Shown piece by piece: positions 23,126 through 34,012 of a stretch of 58,809 nucleotides of DNA; position 1 is the stretch's first letter, and every line of letters begins with the position of its first letter. The notes below the pieces were generated by a model. The model had not been told where the DNA came from, made no database searches, and worked only from the letters and a program-made list of their open reading frames with translations. Source of the DNA: Amycolatopsis thermalba (GTDB lineage Bacteria; Actinomycetota; Actinomycetes; Mycobacteriales; Pseudonocardiaceae); contig NZ_PQHW01000038.1 of NCBI RefSeq assembly GCF_003385215.1, positions 1 through 58,809 of the forward strand, written 5' to 3'. Made by a program: the position numbers and the translations under genes.

Positions 23126-24109
23126 ATGGCAACCACCCGCCGCATCGTGATCGCGGTCTTCCCCGACGTCGACCTCCTCGACGTCACCGGTCCGGCCGAG
23201 GTGTTCGCGCTGGCCAACCGGGAGACCGGCGGCGCCGCGGGCTACCGCGTCCAGCTCGCCGGGCCGGACTCCGGCGTGATCACCACCTCGGCGGGCGTGC
23301 GCCTGGTGACCGACCTCGCCTTCGCCGACGTGGACGGCGCGCTGGACACGCTCCTGGTGCCCGGCGCGGTCGACCTGCACCCGGACGGGCCGGTCGCGCG
23401 GATCGACCCGGAGGTGGTGGCCTGGGTGAAGGCGACCGCGCCGCTGGCCCGCCGGGTGGCGTCGGTGTGCGTGGGCGCGCACGTGATGGCGGCGGCCGGG
23501 CTGCTGGACGGCAAGACCGCCACCACCCACTGGTCGACCGCGGCCCAGCTGGCCGCCGACCACCCGGCGGTGCGGGTGGACCCCGACCCGATCTTCGTGC
23601 GGTGCGGCAACGTCTGGACCGGCGCCGGGATCAGCGCCTGCATGGACCTGTCGCTCGCGCTGGTGGCCGAGGACCTGGGCGAGGAGGTCGCCCTGGCGGT
23701 GGCCCGGCAGCTGGTCATGTACCTCAAGCGCCAGGGCGGGCAGAGCCAGTTCTCGGTGCCGCTGAGCCGGCCACCGGCCTCCCGCCGGGACATCGACGAG
23801 CTGCGCCTGTTCATCGCCGACCACCTCGACGGCGACCTGTCCACCGCGGCGCTGGCGGCCCGGATGTGCCTGAGCGAGCGGCACTTCGCCCGGGTCTTCC
23901 GGCAGGAGACCGGCGACACCCCGGCCGCCTACGTCGAAGCCGCCCGGGTGGAGGCGGCCCGGCGCCTGCTGGAGAGCACCGACGAACCACTGGACCGGGT
24001 CGCCGCGGTCTGCGGGCTCGGGTCGGTGGAGACCCTGCACCGGGCGATGCGCAAGCAGATCGGCACCACCCCGGCGGCCTACCGCCGCCGTTTCCGCACC
24101 ACCGTCTGA
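23126..24109 (+). CDS. GlxA-type regulator: DJ-1/PfpI domain plus AraC HTH
   Basis: A 327-residue AraC-family regulator. Residues 1-180 form a DJ-1/PfpI domain (VIAVFPDVDLLDVTGPAEVF; the nucleophile-elbow sequence VASVCVGAHVMAAAGLLDG with Cys; ATTHW). Residues 220-320 are a double HTH (LFIADHLDGDLSTAALAARM, CLSERHFARVFRQETGDTPA, VAAVCGLGSVETLHRAMRKQ, IGTTPAAYRRRF). The isochorismatase-family gene follows 71 bp downstream on the same strand and is the probable target or partner. Confidence 0.9.
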   Translation: MATTRRIVIAVFPDVDLLDVTGPAEVFALANRETGGAAGYRVQLAGPDSGVITTSAGVRLVTDLAFADVDGALDTLLVPGAVDLHPDGPVARIDPEVVAWVKATAPLARRVASVCVGAHVMAAAGLLDGKTATTHWSTAAQLAADHPAVRVDPDPIFVRCGNVWTGAGISACMDLSLALVAEDLGEEVALAVARQLVMYLKRQGGQSQFSVPLSRPPASRRDIDELRLFIADHLDGDLSTAALAARMCLSERHFARVFRQETGDTPAAYVEAARVEAARRLLESTDEPLDRVAAVCGLGSVETLHRAMRKQIGTTPAAYRRRFRTTV

Positions 24110-24180
24110 CCCGATTCCCCAGTCTCCGGGCCCGGCAATCCCGCCGCGCCCGTCGTTACCCCTGCCCAGAAGGAGTTCAC

Positions 24181-24780
24181 ATGACCGTGTCCGCGACCCT
24201 GCGTGAGGTGATGGGCCTCGGCAAGGAGCTGCCCCGGCTCGCCGACGCCACGCTGGTCCTGATCGACTACCAGAACACCTACCGCACCGGCGTGATGGCC
24301 CTCGCCGACGCCGAACCCGCCCTCGCCGCCGGCGCCCGCCTGCTGGCCGCCGCCCGGCAGGCCGGATCCCGGGTGGTCCACGTCGTCAACGACGGCGGCC
24401 CGGGCAGCCCCTACGACGTCCGGGCCGAGATCGGCGCGATCAGCCCGGAGGTCGCCCCCGCCGACGGGGAACCCGTGGTGGTCAAGCAGATGCCGAACGC
24501 CTTCCACGACACCGAGCTGGACAAGACGCTGCGCGAGCTGGGCGCGGGGCCGGACCTGGTGCTGGCCGGTTTCATGACCCACATGTGCGTCATGTTCACC
24601 GCCCAGGGCGCCTTCAACCTCGGCTACCGCCCGACGGTCGTCGCCGAGGCCAGCGCCGCCCGGACCCTGCCCGGCCCGGACGGCACCCCCGTGGCGGCCG
24701 GCGCGCTCCACACCGCGGCCCTGACCACGATCGGCGACCTGTTCGGCACGATCGCCCCCACGGTGGACGACCTGATCTGA
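24181..24780 (+). CDS. isochorismatase-family cysteine hydrolase
   Basis: A 199-residue hydrolase with the complete triad: Asp in VLIDYQNTY (about 29), Lys in VVVKQMPNAF (about 102) and Cys in FMTHMCVMFTAQGAFNLGY (about 140). A cis-peptide-type motif GFMTHMC is in place. AAGGAG precedes ATG 24181. This family includes nicotinamidases, biuret hydrolases and isochorismatases; the specificity is unknown. It lies behind a GlxA-type regulator, a common pairing in which the regulator senses the substrate. Confidence 0.88.
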   Translation: MTVSATLREVMGLGKELPRLADATLVLIDYQNTYRTGVMALADAEPALAAGARLLAAARQAGSRVVHVVNDGGPGSPYDVRAEIGAISPEVAPADGEPVVVKQMPNAFHDTELDKTLRELGAGPDLVLAGFMTHMCVMFTAQGAFNLGYRPTVVAEASAARTLPGPDGTPVAAGALHTAALTTIGDLFGTIAPTVDDLI

Positions 24781-24805
24781 CCGGTCACCGGCGCGGGCTG
24801 CCCCG

Positions 24806-26725
<1,920 letters not shown>

Positions 26726-26740
26726 CGCCTCACCTCCTCC

Positions 26741-27502
26741 TCACCGGGACGCGACGAGGTCGCGCGACACCGCCCTGGCCGCGTCGCGGACCTGCTCGGC
26801 CAGCCGCGGTTTCGGCGTCCCGCTCGGCTCGCAGATCCGGTCCTCGGCGCCGGAGACGCCGATCGCCCCGACCACGATGCCACCGTGGCCCCGGATGGGC
26901 GCGGCGATCCCGGCCTCGCCCGGCACCATCTCGCCGCGCTCGGCCGCCCACCCGGCCCGGCGGACCTCGGCCAGTGCCCGGGTGAGCGCGGCCGGCGCCA
27001 GCGTGCGGCGGGTGTAGGCCTCCGGCTCGGCCGAGCGCCACGACGCCAGGAGCGCGGCGTCGTAGGCGAGCAGGACCTTGCCCAGCGCGGTGGCGTGCAG
27101 CGGCAGCAGCGAGCCGGTGTCGAGGGTCTGCGGGCTGTCGTCCGGGCGGAACACGTGGTGCACCACCAGCACCCGGCCCTGGAGCGGGGCGCCGATCCGC
27201 ACCGCCTCACCGCTGCGGGCGGCCAGCGCGTCGGCCCAGTTGATGGCCCGCGAGCGCAGCTCGTTGACGTCGAGGTGGCTGCTGCCCAGGTGCAGCAGCG
27301 CCGCCCCGAGCCGGTACTTGCCGGTGTCGCGGTCCTGTTCGACGAACCCGACGCCGGCCAGCGTGCGCAGGATGCCGTGGGCGGTGCCCTTGGCCAGCTC
27401 CAGCGACTCGGCGATCTCGACGACGCCGAGGCGTCCGGAACCGCGCGCCAGCAGCCGCAGGATCGCGGCGGCGCGTTCGATGGACTGGATCGGACCGGGC
27501 AC
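26741..27502 (-). CDS. gylR: IclR-family regulator of the glycerol genes (GylR-like)
   Basis: A 253-residue IclR regulator: winged HTH QSIERAAAILRLLARGSGRL, EIAESLELAKGTAHGILRTL, VGFVEQDRDTGKYRLG, then the effector domain with LPLHATALGKVLLAY, ERGEMVPGEAGIAAPI and VVGAIGVSGAEDRI. In Streptomyces coelicolor an IclR protein, GylR, controls the glycerol operon; position and family make this the counterpart. GTG 27502 is the start. It is divergent from glpF, with two matching palindromes between them, and probably responds to glycerol or glycerol-3-phosphate. Confidence 0.88.
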   Translation of the reverse strand: MPGPIQSIERAAAILRLLARGSGRLGVVEIAESLELAKGTAHGILRTLAGVGFVEQDRDTGKYRLGAALLHLGSSHLDVNELRSRAINWADALAARSGEAVRIGAPLQGRVLVVHHVFRPDDSPQTLDTGSLLPLHATALGKVLLAYDAALLASWRSAEPEAYTRRTLAPAALTRALAEVRRAGWAAERGEMVPGEAGIAAPIRGHGGIVVGAIGVSGAEDRICEPSGTPKPRLAEQVRDAARAVSRDLVASR

Positions 27503-27529
27503 AGCGGGACCCTAACGCGGCGGGACGGA

Positions 27530-27576
27530 GTTCGACAATGTCGAACCGCCTCTCCGGGTGTTCGGCAATGCCGACC
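27530..27576. promoter_or_regulatory. twin IclR operators, 30 bp apart
   Basis: gttcgacaatgtcgaac (27530-27546) is a perfect palindrome; gttcggcaatgccgacc (27560-27576) is its near copy. The exact 30-bp spacing puts both on nearly the same face of the helix (about three turns). They lie between the divergent regulator and glpF starts. Confidence 0.85.
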
Positions 27577-27655
27577 GCGGCGCGTTGCCCCGGTCTCCCC
27601 GCGGTCATAGCTTCGGCGTCACCAATGGGGGAACCGGTCCTTTGTGGAGGAAGCA

Positions 27656-28471
27656 ATGACGCGAAGCCTCAAGGCTCACGGGCTCGCCGGCGAACTCGCC
27701 GCCGAGTTCGTGGGGACGATGATCCTCATCCTGTTCGGATGCGGGGTGGTGGCGCAGGTCAGCGCCGCCGGAATCGGGGACCACGACAGCATCGCCTGGG
27801 CCTGGGGCATCGGCGTCACGCTGGGTGTCTACGTCGCCTCGCGGATCAGCGGCGCCCACCTCAACCCCGCGATCACCGTCGCGCTGGCGGTGTTCCAGGG
27901 GTTCTCGTGGCGCAAGGTCGCCCCCTACGCCCTGGCCCAGACCGCCGGCGCGTTCGTCGCCGCGCTGCTGGTGCGCTGGAACTACACCGAGGTGCTCAAC
28001 GCCGTCGACCCCGGCCTGACCATCAAGACCCAGGGCGTGTTCTCGACCCTGCCCGGCAACGGCGCGCTGCCGGTGGGCGACTGGGGCGCCTTCCGCGACC
28101 AGGTGATCGGCACCGCGATCCTGGCCCTGGTCATCTTCGCCATCACCGACCTGCGCAACACCGCGCCCGCCGCGAACCTCGGCCCGGTCGTCGTCGGCTT
28201 CCTGGTGGTGGGGATCGGCATGGCGTGGGGCACCAACGCCGGCTACGCCATCAACCCGGCCCGTGACTTCGGCCCGCGCCTGGCGTCCTGGCTGACCGGC
28301 TACGACACCGCGTGGAACGACCAGTACGGCAGCCCGTACTGGTGGGTGCCCGTCGTCGCGCCGATCGTCGGCGCGGTGATCGGCGGCGCGATCTACAAGT
28401 ACTTCATCAGCCGCCACCTGCCCCGCACCGAGGACATCGGGCCCGCCAAGGCCCTCGAGCCCACCGCCTGA
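27656..28471 (+). CDS. glpF: glycerol uptake facilitator (aquaglyceroporin)
   Basis: A 271-residue MIP-family channel in the cytoplasmic membrane with six helices. The two half-helix motifs are SGAHLNPAITVAL and GYAINPARDFGPRL; Asp right after NPAR marks a glycerol-permeable channel rather than a water-only aquaporin. ATG 27656 has TGGAGGAAG in front; the in-frame GTG 27644 lies in that site. It is the first gene of the glpF-glpK-glpD operon, downstream of the IclR operators. Confidence 0.93.
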   Translation: MTRSLKAHGLAGELAAEFVGTMILILFGCGVVAQVSAAGIGDHDSIAWAWGIGVTLGVYVASRISGAHLNPAITVALAVFQGFSWRKVAPYALAQTAGAFVAALLVRWNYTEVLNAVDPGLTIKTQGVFSTLPGNGALPVGDWGAFRDQVIGTAILALVIFAITDLRNTAPAANLGPVVVGFLVVGIGMAWGTNAGYAINPARDFGPRLASWLTGYDTAWNDQYGSPYWWVPVVAPIVGAVIGGAIYKYFISRHLPRTEDIGPAKALEPTA

Positions 28472-28489
28472 GTTCACGAAGGAGTGACC

Positions 28490-30001
28490 ATGCCCGATTT
28501 CGTCGGTGCCGTCGACCAGGGCACCACCAGCACCCGTTTCATGATCTTCGACCACGGCGGCAACGAGATCGCCCGCCACCAGCTCGAGCACGAGCAGATC
28601 CTGCCCCGGCCGGGCTGGGTCGAGCACAACCCGACCGAAATCTGGGAACGCACCCGCGCGGTGATCGCCAGCGCCCTGACCAAGGCGAACCTGACGGTGT
28701 CCGACCTGGCCGCGCTGGGCATCACCAACCAGCGCGAGACCACCGTGGTGTGGAACCGGCGCACCGGCCGCCCCTACACCAACGCGATCGTGTGGCAGGA
28801 CACCCGCACCGACCGCATCGCCTCGGCGCTGGAGCGCGGCGGCCAGGGCGAGGTGATCCGCCGCAAGGCCGGGCTGCCGCCCGCCACGTACTTCTCCGGC
28901 GGCAAGCTCCAGTGGATCCTGGACAACGTCGAGGGCGTCCGCGTGGACGCGGAGAACGGCGACGCGTTGTTCGGCACCACCGACAGCTGGCTGATCTGGA
29001 ACCTCACCGGCGGGGTGGACGGCGGCGTGCACGTCACCGACGTCACCAACGCCTCCCGTACCATGCTGATGGACCTGGAAACGCTGGACTGGGACGACGA
29101 GCTGCTGTCGTTCTTCGGCATCCCGCGGCGGATGCTGCCGGAGATCAGGCCGTCGTCGGGCCACTTCGGCACCACCCGCGCCGACGGCCCGCTCGGCGGG
29201 GAGATCGCGATCACCGGGGTGCTGGGCGACCAGCAGGCGGCCACCGTCGGGCAGGTGTGCTTCCGGCCGGGCGAGGCCAAGAACACCTACGGCACCGGCA
29301 ACTTCCTGCTGCTCAACACCGGCCACGAGCTGGTCCGGTCCCAGCACGGGCTGCTCACCACGCTGTGCTACCAGTTCGGCGACGACAAGCCGGTGTACGC
29401 GCTGGAGGGCTCGATCGCGGTCACCGGGTCGGCCGTGCAGTGGCTGCGGGACCAGCTGGGCATCATCAGCGGCGCGTCGCAGAGCGAGACGCTGGCCCGG
29501 CAGGTCGAGGACAACGGCGGGATCTACTTCGTGCCGGCGTTTTCCGGGCTGTTCGCGCCGTACTGGCGCTCGGACGCGCGCGGCGCGATCGTCGGCCTGA
29601 CCCGCGCCACCACCAACGCCCACCTGGCGCGCGCGACGCTGGAGTCGATCTGCTACCAGACGCGCGACGTGGTGGAGGCCATGCAGAACGACTCCGGCGT
29701 CACGCTCGACGTGCTGCGCGTGGACGGCGGCGTCACCGCGAACGAGCTGTGCATGCAGCTGCAGGCCGACATCCTCGGCGTGCCGGTGTCGCGGCCGGTC
29801 GTCGCCGAGACCACCGCGCTCGGGGCCGCCTACGCGGCCGGGCTGGCCGCCGGGTTCTGGCGGTCGACCGGCGAGCTGGAACAGAACTGGAACGAGGACC
29901 GGCGCTGGGAACCGTCCTGGAGCGACACCCAGCGCGCCGAGGGTTACGCCGGCTGGCAGAAGGCCGTCGGCCGCACACTCGACTGGGTCGACGTCGACTG
30001 A
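28490..30001 (+). CDS. glpK: glycerol kinase
   Basis: A 503-residue FGGY-family kinase that makes glycerol-3-phosphate. Motifs: [104 protein letters not shown]. Length and ends are those of a normal GlpK. ATG 28490 follows GAAGGAG, 18 bp after the glpF stop. The window has a second, fused glycerol kinase at 24806-26725; this one is the ordinary catabolic copy. Confidence 0.95.
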   Translation: MPDFVGAVDQGTTSTRFMIFDHGGNEIARHQLEHEQILPRPGWVEHNPTEIWERTRAVIASALTKANLTVSDLAALGITNQRETTVVWNRRTGRPYTNAIVWQDTRTDRIASALERGGQGEVIRRKAGLPPATYFSGGKLQWILDNVEGVRVDAENGDALFGTTDSWLIWNLTGGVDGGVHVTDVTNASRTMLMDLETLDWDDELLSFFGIPRRMLPEIRPSSGHFGTTRADGPLGGEIAITGVLGDQQAATVGQVCFRPGEAKNTYGTGNFLLLNTGHELVRSQHGLLTTLCYQFGDDKPVYALEGSIAVTGSAVQWLRDQLGIISGASQSETLARQVEDNGGIYFVPAFSGLFAPYWRSDARGAIVGLTRATTNAHLARATLESICYQTRDVVEAMQNDSGVTLDVLRVDGGVTANELCMQLQADILGVPVSRPVVAETTALGAAYAAGLAAGFWRSTGELEQNWNEDRRWEPSWSDTQRAEGYAGWQKAVGRTLDWVDVD

Positions 30002-30020
30002 CGATCACGAGGAGAAAGCC

Positions 30021-31706
30021 GTGTCCCAACCCCTGTCCCCCGCCTACCGCGGCGACTCGCTGCGGCGCCTGGCCAACGAAGAGTTCGACGTGCTCGTCGT
30101 CGGTGGTGGTGTCACCGGCGCGGGCGCCGCGCTGGACGCCGCGTCGCGCGGGCTGTCCGTCGCGCTCGTCGAGGCACGTGACCTGGCGGCCGGCACGTCC
30201 AGCCGGTCGAGCAAGCTGATCCACGGCGGGCTGCGCTACCTGGAGCAGCTGGACTTCAAGCTGGTGCGGGAGGCGCTGCGCGAACGCGGGCTGCTGCTGC
30301 GCACGCTCGCGCCGCACCTGGTGCGCCCGGTGAAGTTCCTGGTGCCGCTGCGGCACCGCGTCTGGGAGCGCGGCTACATCGGCGCCGGGGTCACGTTGTA
30401 CGACACGCTCGGCGGGGCGCGGGCGCTGCCGCGGCACCGTCACCTGAGCCGGCGCCGCGCGTTCGAGGTGGCGCCCGGCCTCGAGGACGACGCGCTGATC
30501 GGCGCGATCCAGTACTACGACGCGCAGGTCGACGACGCCCGGCACACGATGATGATCGCCCGCACGGCCGCCGACCAGGGCGCGGCGGTGGTCACCCGGG
30601 CGCGGGTCACCGAGCTGGTGCGCGACGGCGAGCGGGTCACCGGCGCGCGGGTCACCGACCGGGAGAGCGGCGCGGAGATCACCGTGCGGGCGCGCGTGGT
30701 GATCGCCGCGACCGGGGTGTGGAGCGACGACATCGCCGAGGCCGCGGGCATCGAGAAGCCGTTCACGGTGCGCGCGTCGAAGGGCATCCACCTGGTGGTG
30801 CCGCGCGAGAAGATCGACCTGGACACCGGGCTGATCCTGCGCACCGAGAAGAGCGTGCTGTTCGTGATCCCGTGGGGACCGCACTGGATCGTCGGCACCA
30901 CCGACACCGACTGGGACCTGGACCGCGAGCACCCGGCGGCCAGCCGCGCGGACGTCGACTACGTGCTCGGCCACGTCAACGCGGTGCTGCGCAAGCCGTT
31001 GACGCACGACGACATCGAAGGCGTGTACGCGGGGCTGCGGCCGTTGCTGGCGGCGAAGGCGACCGCGACGACCAAGCTGTCCCGGGAGCACGCGGTGGCG
31101 CACCCGGTGCCGGGGCTGGTGGTCGTGGCCGGCGGCAAGTACACGACGTACCGGGTGATGGCGGCGGACGCGGTGGACGCCGCGATGTCCGATGTGGACC
31201 GTCCGGCGCCGCCGTCGTGGACGGACCGGCTGCCGATCGTCGGCGCGCGCGGGTACGCGCGGATGTGGGAGGACCGGTACGCGCTCGCCCGGTGCGCCGG
31301 GCTGCCGGTGTCGCGGATCGAGCACCTGCTGGGCCGCTACGGCACGGCGGCCGAGGAGGTCCTGGAGCTGGCCGGTGAGCGGCCGGAGCTGGGCGAGGAG
31401 ATCCCGGACGCGCCGGAGTACCTGAAGGCGGAGGCGGTGTACGCCGTCACGCACGAGGGAGCGCTGCACCTGGAGGACGTGCTGACGCGGCGGACGCGGA
31501 TCTCGATCGAGCAGCGGGACCGCGGCCTGGCGGCGGCGCCGGTGGTGGCCGGCCTGATCGCGCCGGAGCTGGGCTGGTCGCCCGAGCGCCGCGACCGCGA
31601 GGTGGCCCACTACCGGGCCCGCGTCGAGGCGGAGCGCACCGCCCAGGAGGCGCCCGACGACGCCACCGCGAACGAACGCCGCCTGGCGGTCCCCGCGCTG
31701 GGGTGA
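30021..31706 (+). CDS. glpD: aerobic glycerol-3-phosphate dehydrogenase
   Basis: A 561-residue FAD-dependent enzyme that oxidises glycerol-3-phosphate to dihydroxyacetone phosphate and feeds electrons to quinone at the membrane. The FAD motif is VLVVGGGVTGAGAALDAASRG; the family signatures SSRSSKLIHGGLRYLEQLDF and IIGT-like WIVGTTDTDWD are present, as is a C-terminal helical domain (AEAVYAVTHEGALHLEDVL, RRTRISIE). GTG 30021 has AGGAGAAAG, 19 bp after glpK. It completes the glycerol pathway. Confidence 0.95.
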   Translation: MSQPLSPAYRGDSLRRLANEEFDVLVVGGGVTGAGAALDAASRGLSVALVEARDLAAGTSSRSSKLIHGGLRYLEQLDFKLVREALRERGLLLRTLAPHLVRPVKFLVPLRHRVWERGYIGAGVTLYDTLGGARALPRHRHLSRRRAFEVAPGLEDDALIGAIQYYDAQVDDARHTMMIARTAADQGAAVVTRARVTELVRDGERVTGARVTDRESGAEITVRARVVIAATGVWSDDIAEAAGIEKPFTVRASKGIHLVVPREKIDLDTGLILRTEKSVLFVIPWGPHWIVGTTDTDWDLDREHPAASRADVDYVLGHVNAVLRKPLTHDDIEGVYAGLRPLLAAKATATTKLSREHAVAHPVPGLVVVAGGKYTTYRVMAADAVDAAMSDVDRPAPPSWTDRLPIVGARGYARMWEDRYALARCAGLPVSRIEHLLGRYGTAAEEVLELAGERPELGEEIPDAPEYLKAEAVYAVTHEGALHLEDVLTRRTRISIEQRDRGLAAAPVVAGLIAPELGWSPERRDREVAHYRARVEAERTAQEAPDDATANERRLAVPALG

Positions 31707-31710
31707 GCCG

Positions 31711-31749
31711 GCCCCGGGTGATCCGACGAGGGGTGGGATCACCCGGGGC
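31711..31749. terminator. terminator at the end of the glycerol operon
   Basis: gccccgggtgatcc (31711-31724) pairs perfectly with ggatcacccggggc (31736-31749) around an 11-nt loop. It sits between convergent genes and can serve both. Confidence 0.8.
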
Positions 31750-31755
31750 TCGGCC

Positions 31756-32256
31756 TTACCCCGCCAACGTGCCGTCGCCGGTTTCCGGGGCGCCCTTCGG
31801 CAGCACCTTGACCTGCGGGGCCTTCGGGGTGGTCTTCGAGGGGGCCGGCGTGCGGGTGGCCGTCGGCGTGTCCGGCCGGGGTTTCGTCGTCGTGGTGGGC
31901 GTGGGGCCGGTGATCGTGAACGTGACGGTCGCCGTGCCGTTGCCGGCCGGGCCGCCGCTGCCGGAGCAGGTGAAGGTGGCCGCGTGGCTGCCGGGCTTGG
32001 CGGCGGCCTTCCCGGTGCCGGCGTAGCCGTCGAGCGTGCGGGTCATCGTGACCGGCGCGGCCAGCCCGGGCGAGGTCACGGTGCTGGCGTTGCCCGCACA
32101 GACCGCGGTGAACTCCAGCACCTCCCCCGCCGACACCGAGGACGGGGACACGCTCAGCTTCGGCGGCGGCGCGGTCGCGCCGGCCGCGGGCGTGTTCAGC
32201 ATCCCCGCCGCGAACGCCAGCAGCCCGGCGCCGGCGAGAATTCTCTTGTGCTGCAT
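31756..32256 (-). CDS. secreted Pro/Thr-rich protein, probable sortase substrate
   Basis: A 166-residue exported protein. Residues 1-27 are a signal peptide (MQHKRILAGAGLLAFAAGML, then NTPAAGA as cleavage region). An Ig-like domain follows with a likely Cys pair (FTAVCAGN, ATFTCSGSG). Then comes a Pro/Thr-rich stalk (GPTPTTTTKPRPDTPTATRT) and a tail ending VLPKGAPETGDGTLAG. The tail resembles a sorting motif (LPxxxPETG) but has no membrane helix or basic end, unlike classic LPXTG proteins. GGGAGG precedes ATG 32256. The gene follows the class F sortase by 23 nt, supporting a substrate role. Confidence 0.75.
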   Translation of the reverse strand: MQHKRILAGAGLLAFAAGMLNTPAAGATAPPPKLSVSPSSVSAGEVLEFTAVCAGNASTVTSPGLAAPVTMTRTLDGYAGTGKAAAKPGSHAATFTCSGSGGPAGNGTATVTFTITGPTPTTTTKPRPDTPTATRTPAPSKTTPKAPQVKVLPKGAPETGDGTLAG

Positions 32257-32279
32257 GGTTTTCCTCCCAGAATCGGTCT

Positions 32280-32855
32280 TCACCGGAGCACGGCGAAGAC
32301 GATGATGTTGTCCCGGTAGCTGTGCGCGGCCCGGTCGAAGCTGCCCCCGCAGGTGATCAGGCGCAGCTCGGGCCCGGCGGTGTCGCCGTAGACCGCCTCG
32401 GTGGGGAACTCGTCCTTGTCGATCTGCTCGACGCGGGACACCGCGAAGCGGACGACCGAACCGTCCTTTCGCGACACCGCCACCTCGTCCCCCGGCGCGA
32501 GTTCCTTCAGCCGGTGGAAGATCCCCTTCTGCCCGCCACCGTCGACGTGCCCGAGGATCACGGCCGGTCCCGCCTCGCCCGGTGCCGGCCCGTGGCGGTA
32601 CCAGCCCGCCTGCATCGGCTGGGTCACCGGCGGCACCTCGATGGTGTCGTCGGCGTTGAGTCCCAGCGGGACGAGCGTGGAGCGCGCGCCGATGCGCGGG
32701 ATGTCGACGAGTTCCGGCTCCACCGGCGCCGCGGCCTCCGCGGTGGTCTCCGCGGTGGTCACGCCGGGCGGCACCGGCACCGGCGCTTGCTGCGCGGCGC
32801 ACCCGCCGAGCAGGAGCAGGCCGAGCAGCGCGACGAAAACCCTCACGGCAACCAT
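32280..32855 (-). CDS. class F sortase with lipobox-like signal
   Basis: A 191-residue transpeptidase-like enzyme outside the membrane. The N-terminus VFVALLGLLLLGGC ends in a lipobox, so it may be a lipoprotein rather than a transmembrane sortase. The catalytic His is in VILGHVDGGGQKGIFHRL, the Cys in RLITCGGSFD, and the Arg in SYRDNIIVFA, giving a complete sortase triad. VPPVTQPMQAGWYRHGPAPG is typical of class E/F sortases. ATG 32855 is 4 nt after the Lrp gene stop; GTG options lie close by. Confidence 0.85.
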   Translation of the reverse strand: MVAVRVFVALLGLLLLGGCAAQQAPVPVPPGVTTAETTAEAAAPVEPELVDIPRIGARSTLVPLGLNADDTIEVPPVTQPMQAGWYRHGPAPGEAGPAVILGHVDGGGQKGIFHRLKELAPGDEVAVSRKDGSVVRFAVSRVEQIDKDEFPTEAVYGDTAGPELRLITCGGSFDRAAHSYRDNIIVFAVLR

Positions 32856-32859
32856 GCCG

Positions 32860-33843
32860 CTAACTCGCTCCCCGGCCCGATCCGGTTGCCACCGACACCG
32901 AACCGTGACGTGCACCCTGGCCGGCCAGGGGCAGCGCCCGGTCGTTCTCCTCCTTGATGGCACGCAGGTGCGTCCACGCTTCGACCGTCCGCACGCCCGG
33001 CAGGCCGCGCACCCGCTCCAGTGTGGCGAGCACGTCGTCGAGCGAGCCGGCCCGGATGGTGCCGATGCCGCCGCACCAGCCGATCCCGGTCGCCAGGCAG
33101 TCGATCTCCGGCAGCGCCGCGATCTTGCGCGCCACCGGTTCGATGTCGCCGTTGACGTGCAGCGCGAACCCCATCGTGTGGACGCGGCTCAGCGGCGTCA
33201 TCCGCACCAGCGCACCGATGTGCACCACGCCGGTGTCCAGCAGCCGCAGCACCCGGGCCCGCGTGGCCCCCGGGGACAGGCCGGTGACGCTCGCCAGCTC
33301 GGCGAAGGACGCGCGGCCGTCGACGCGCAGGTGCGCGAGCAGCGCGTGGTCGGCGGCGTCGAGGTCGATGTGCGCGAGCGGGCCGGGGCTGTCCAGCGGC
33401 CCCGGCGGGAAGTAGGGGTCCTTCCAGATGCGCAGGAAGGTCATCGTCTGCAGCGCGCGCACCCCGGGCACGGCCTGCACGCGTGCGAGGCCGCGGGCGA
33501 ACGACTCCAGGTCGGCGGCGCGCAGCTCGGCGGTGACCGCGAACCGGCCGGCCGTGGTGGTGACGAAGGAGACCTCGCCGAGTCCGGCGATCTGCCGCGC
33601 GACCGGGACGGCCGGACCGCCGGTCTCGATGGTCACGTGACCGAGCTGGTGCAGCCCGAACACCGCGGGGTGGATCGCGCCGACCACCCGCAGCGCGCCG
33701 TCGGCGAGCAGGCGCTGCACGCGGGCCTTGGTGGTCGAGCGGGCGAGCCCGGCCAGGCGGGCCAGCGTCTCGTAGGAGGCCCGGCCGTCCTCGTGCAGGG
33801 CGCGGACGAGCAGCTCGTCGATCTCGTCCAGGTTCCCGGGCAC
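32860..33843 (-). CDS. Lrp/AsnC regulator with duplicated domains
   Basis: 327 residues, twice the normal Lrp length. Two HTH units are visible: DEIDELLVRALHEDGRASYE with LAGLARSTTKARVQRLL, and DLDAADHALLAHLRVDGRAS with TGLSPGATRARVLRLLDTG; each is followed by an AsnC ligand-binding (RAM) fold. Such tandem Lrp proteins are known in actinobacteria. GTG 33843 starts it. It is divergent from the peptide transporter and is followed within 4 nt by the sortase gene, so it may control either. Confidence 0.88.
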   Translation of the reverse strand: MPGNLDEIDELLVRALHEDGRASYETLARLAGLARSTTKARVQRLLADGALRVVGAIHPAVFGLHQLGHVTIETGGPAVPVARQIAGLGEVSFVTTTAGRFAVTAELRAADLESFARGLARVQAVPGVRALQTMTFLRIWKDPYFPPGPLDSPGPLAHIDLDAADHALLAHLRVDGRASFAELASVTGLSPGATRARVLRLLDTGVVHIGALVRMTPLSRVHTMGFALHVNGDIEPVARKIAALPEIDCLATGIGWCGGIGTIRAGSLDDVLATLERVRGLPGVRTVEAWTHLRAIKEENDRALPLAGQGARHGSVSVATGSGRGAS

Positions 33844-34012
33844 GGGAACAACCTAACGCACGCCGGACCCGATCGCCGATCGAATCGCGCGGAACGCCCT
33901 GGCGAAGTCGTAACAGCGAGTATTCGCCGACCGGACCACCGAATCATCCATTGATCACCGCTGGCGGCGGATGTATCGTCTGCGCCCATTGGACGCGGGT
34001 CGGAGGGTGGGC

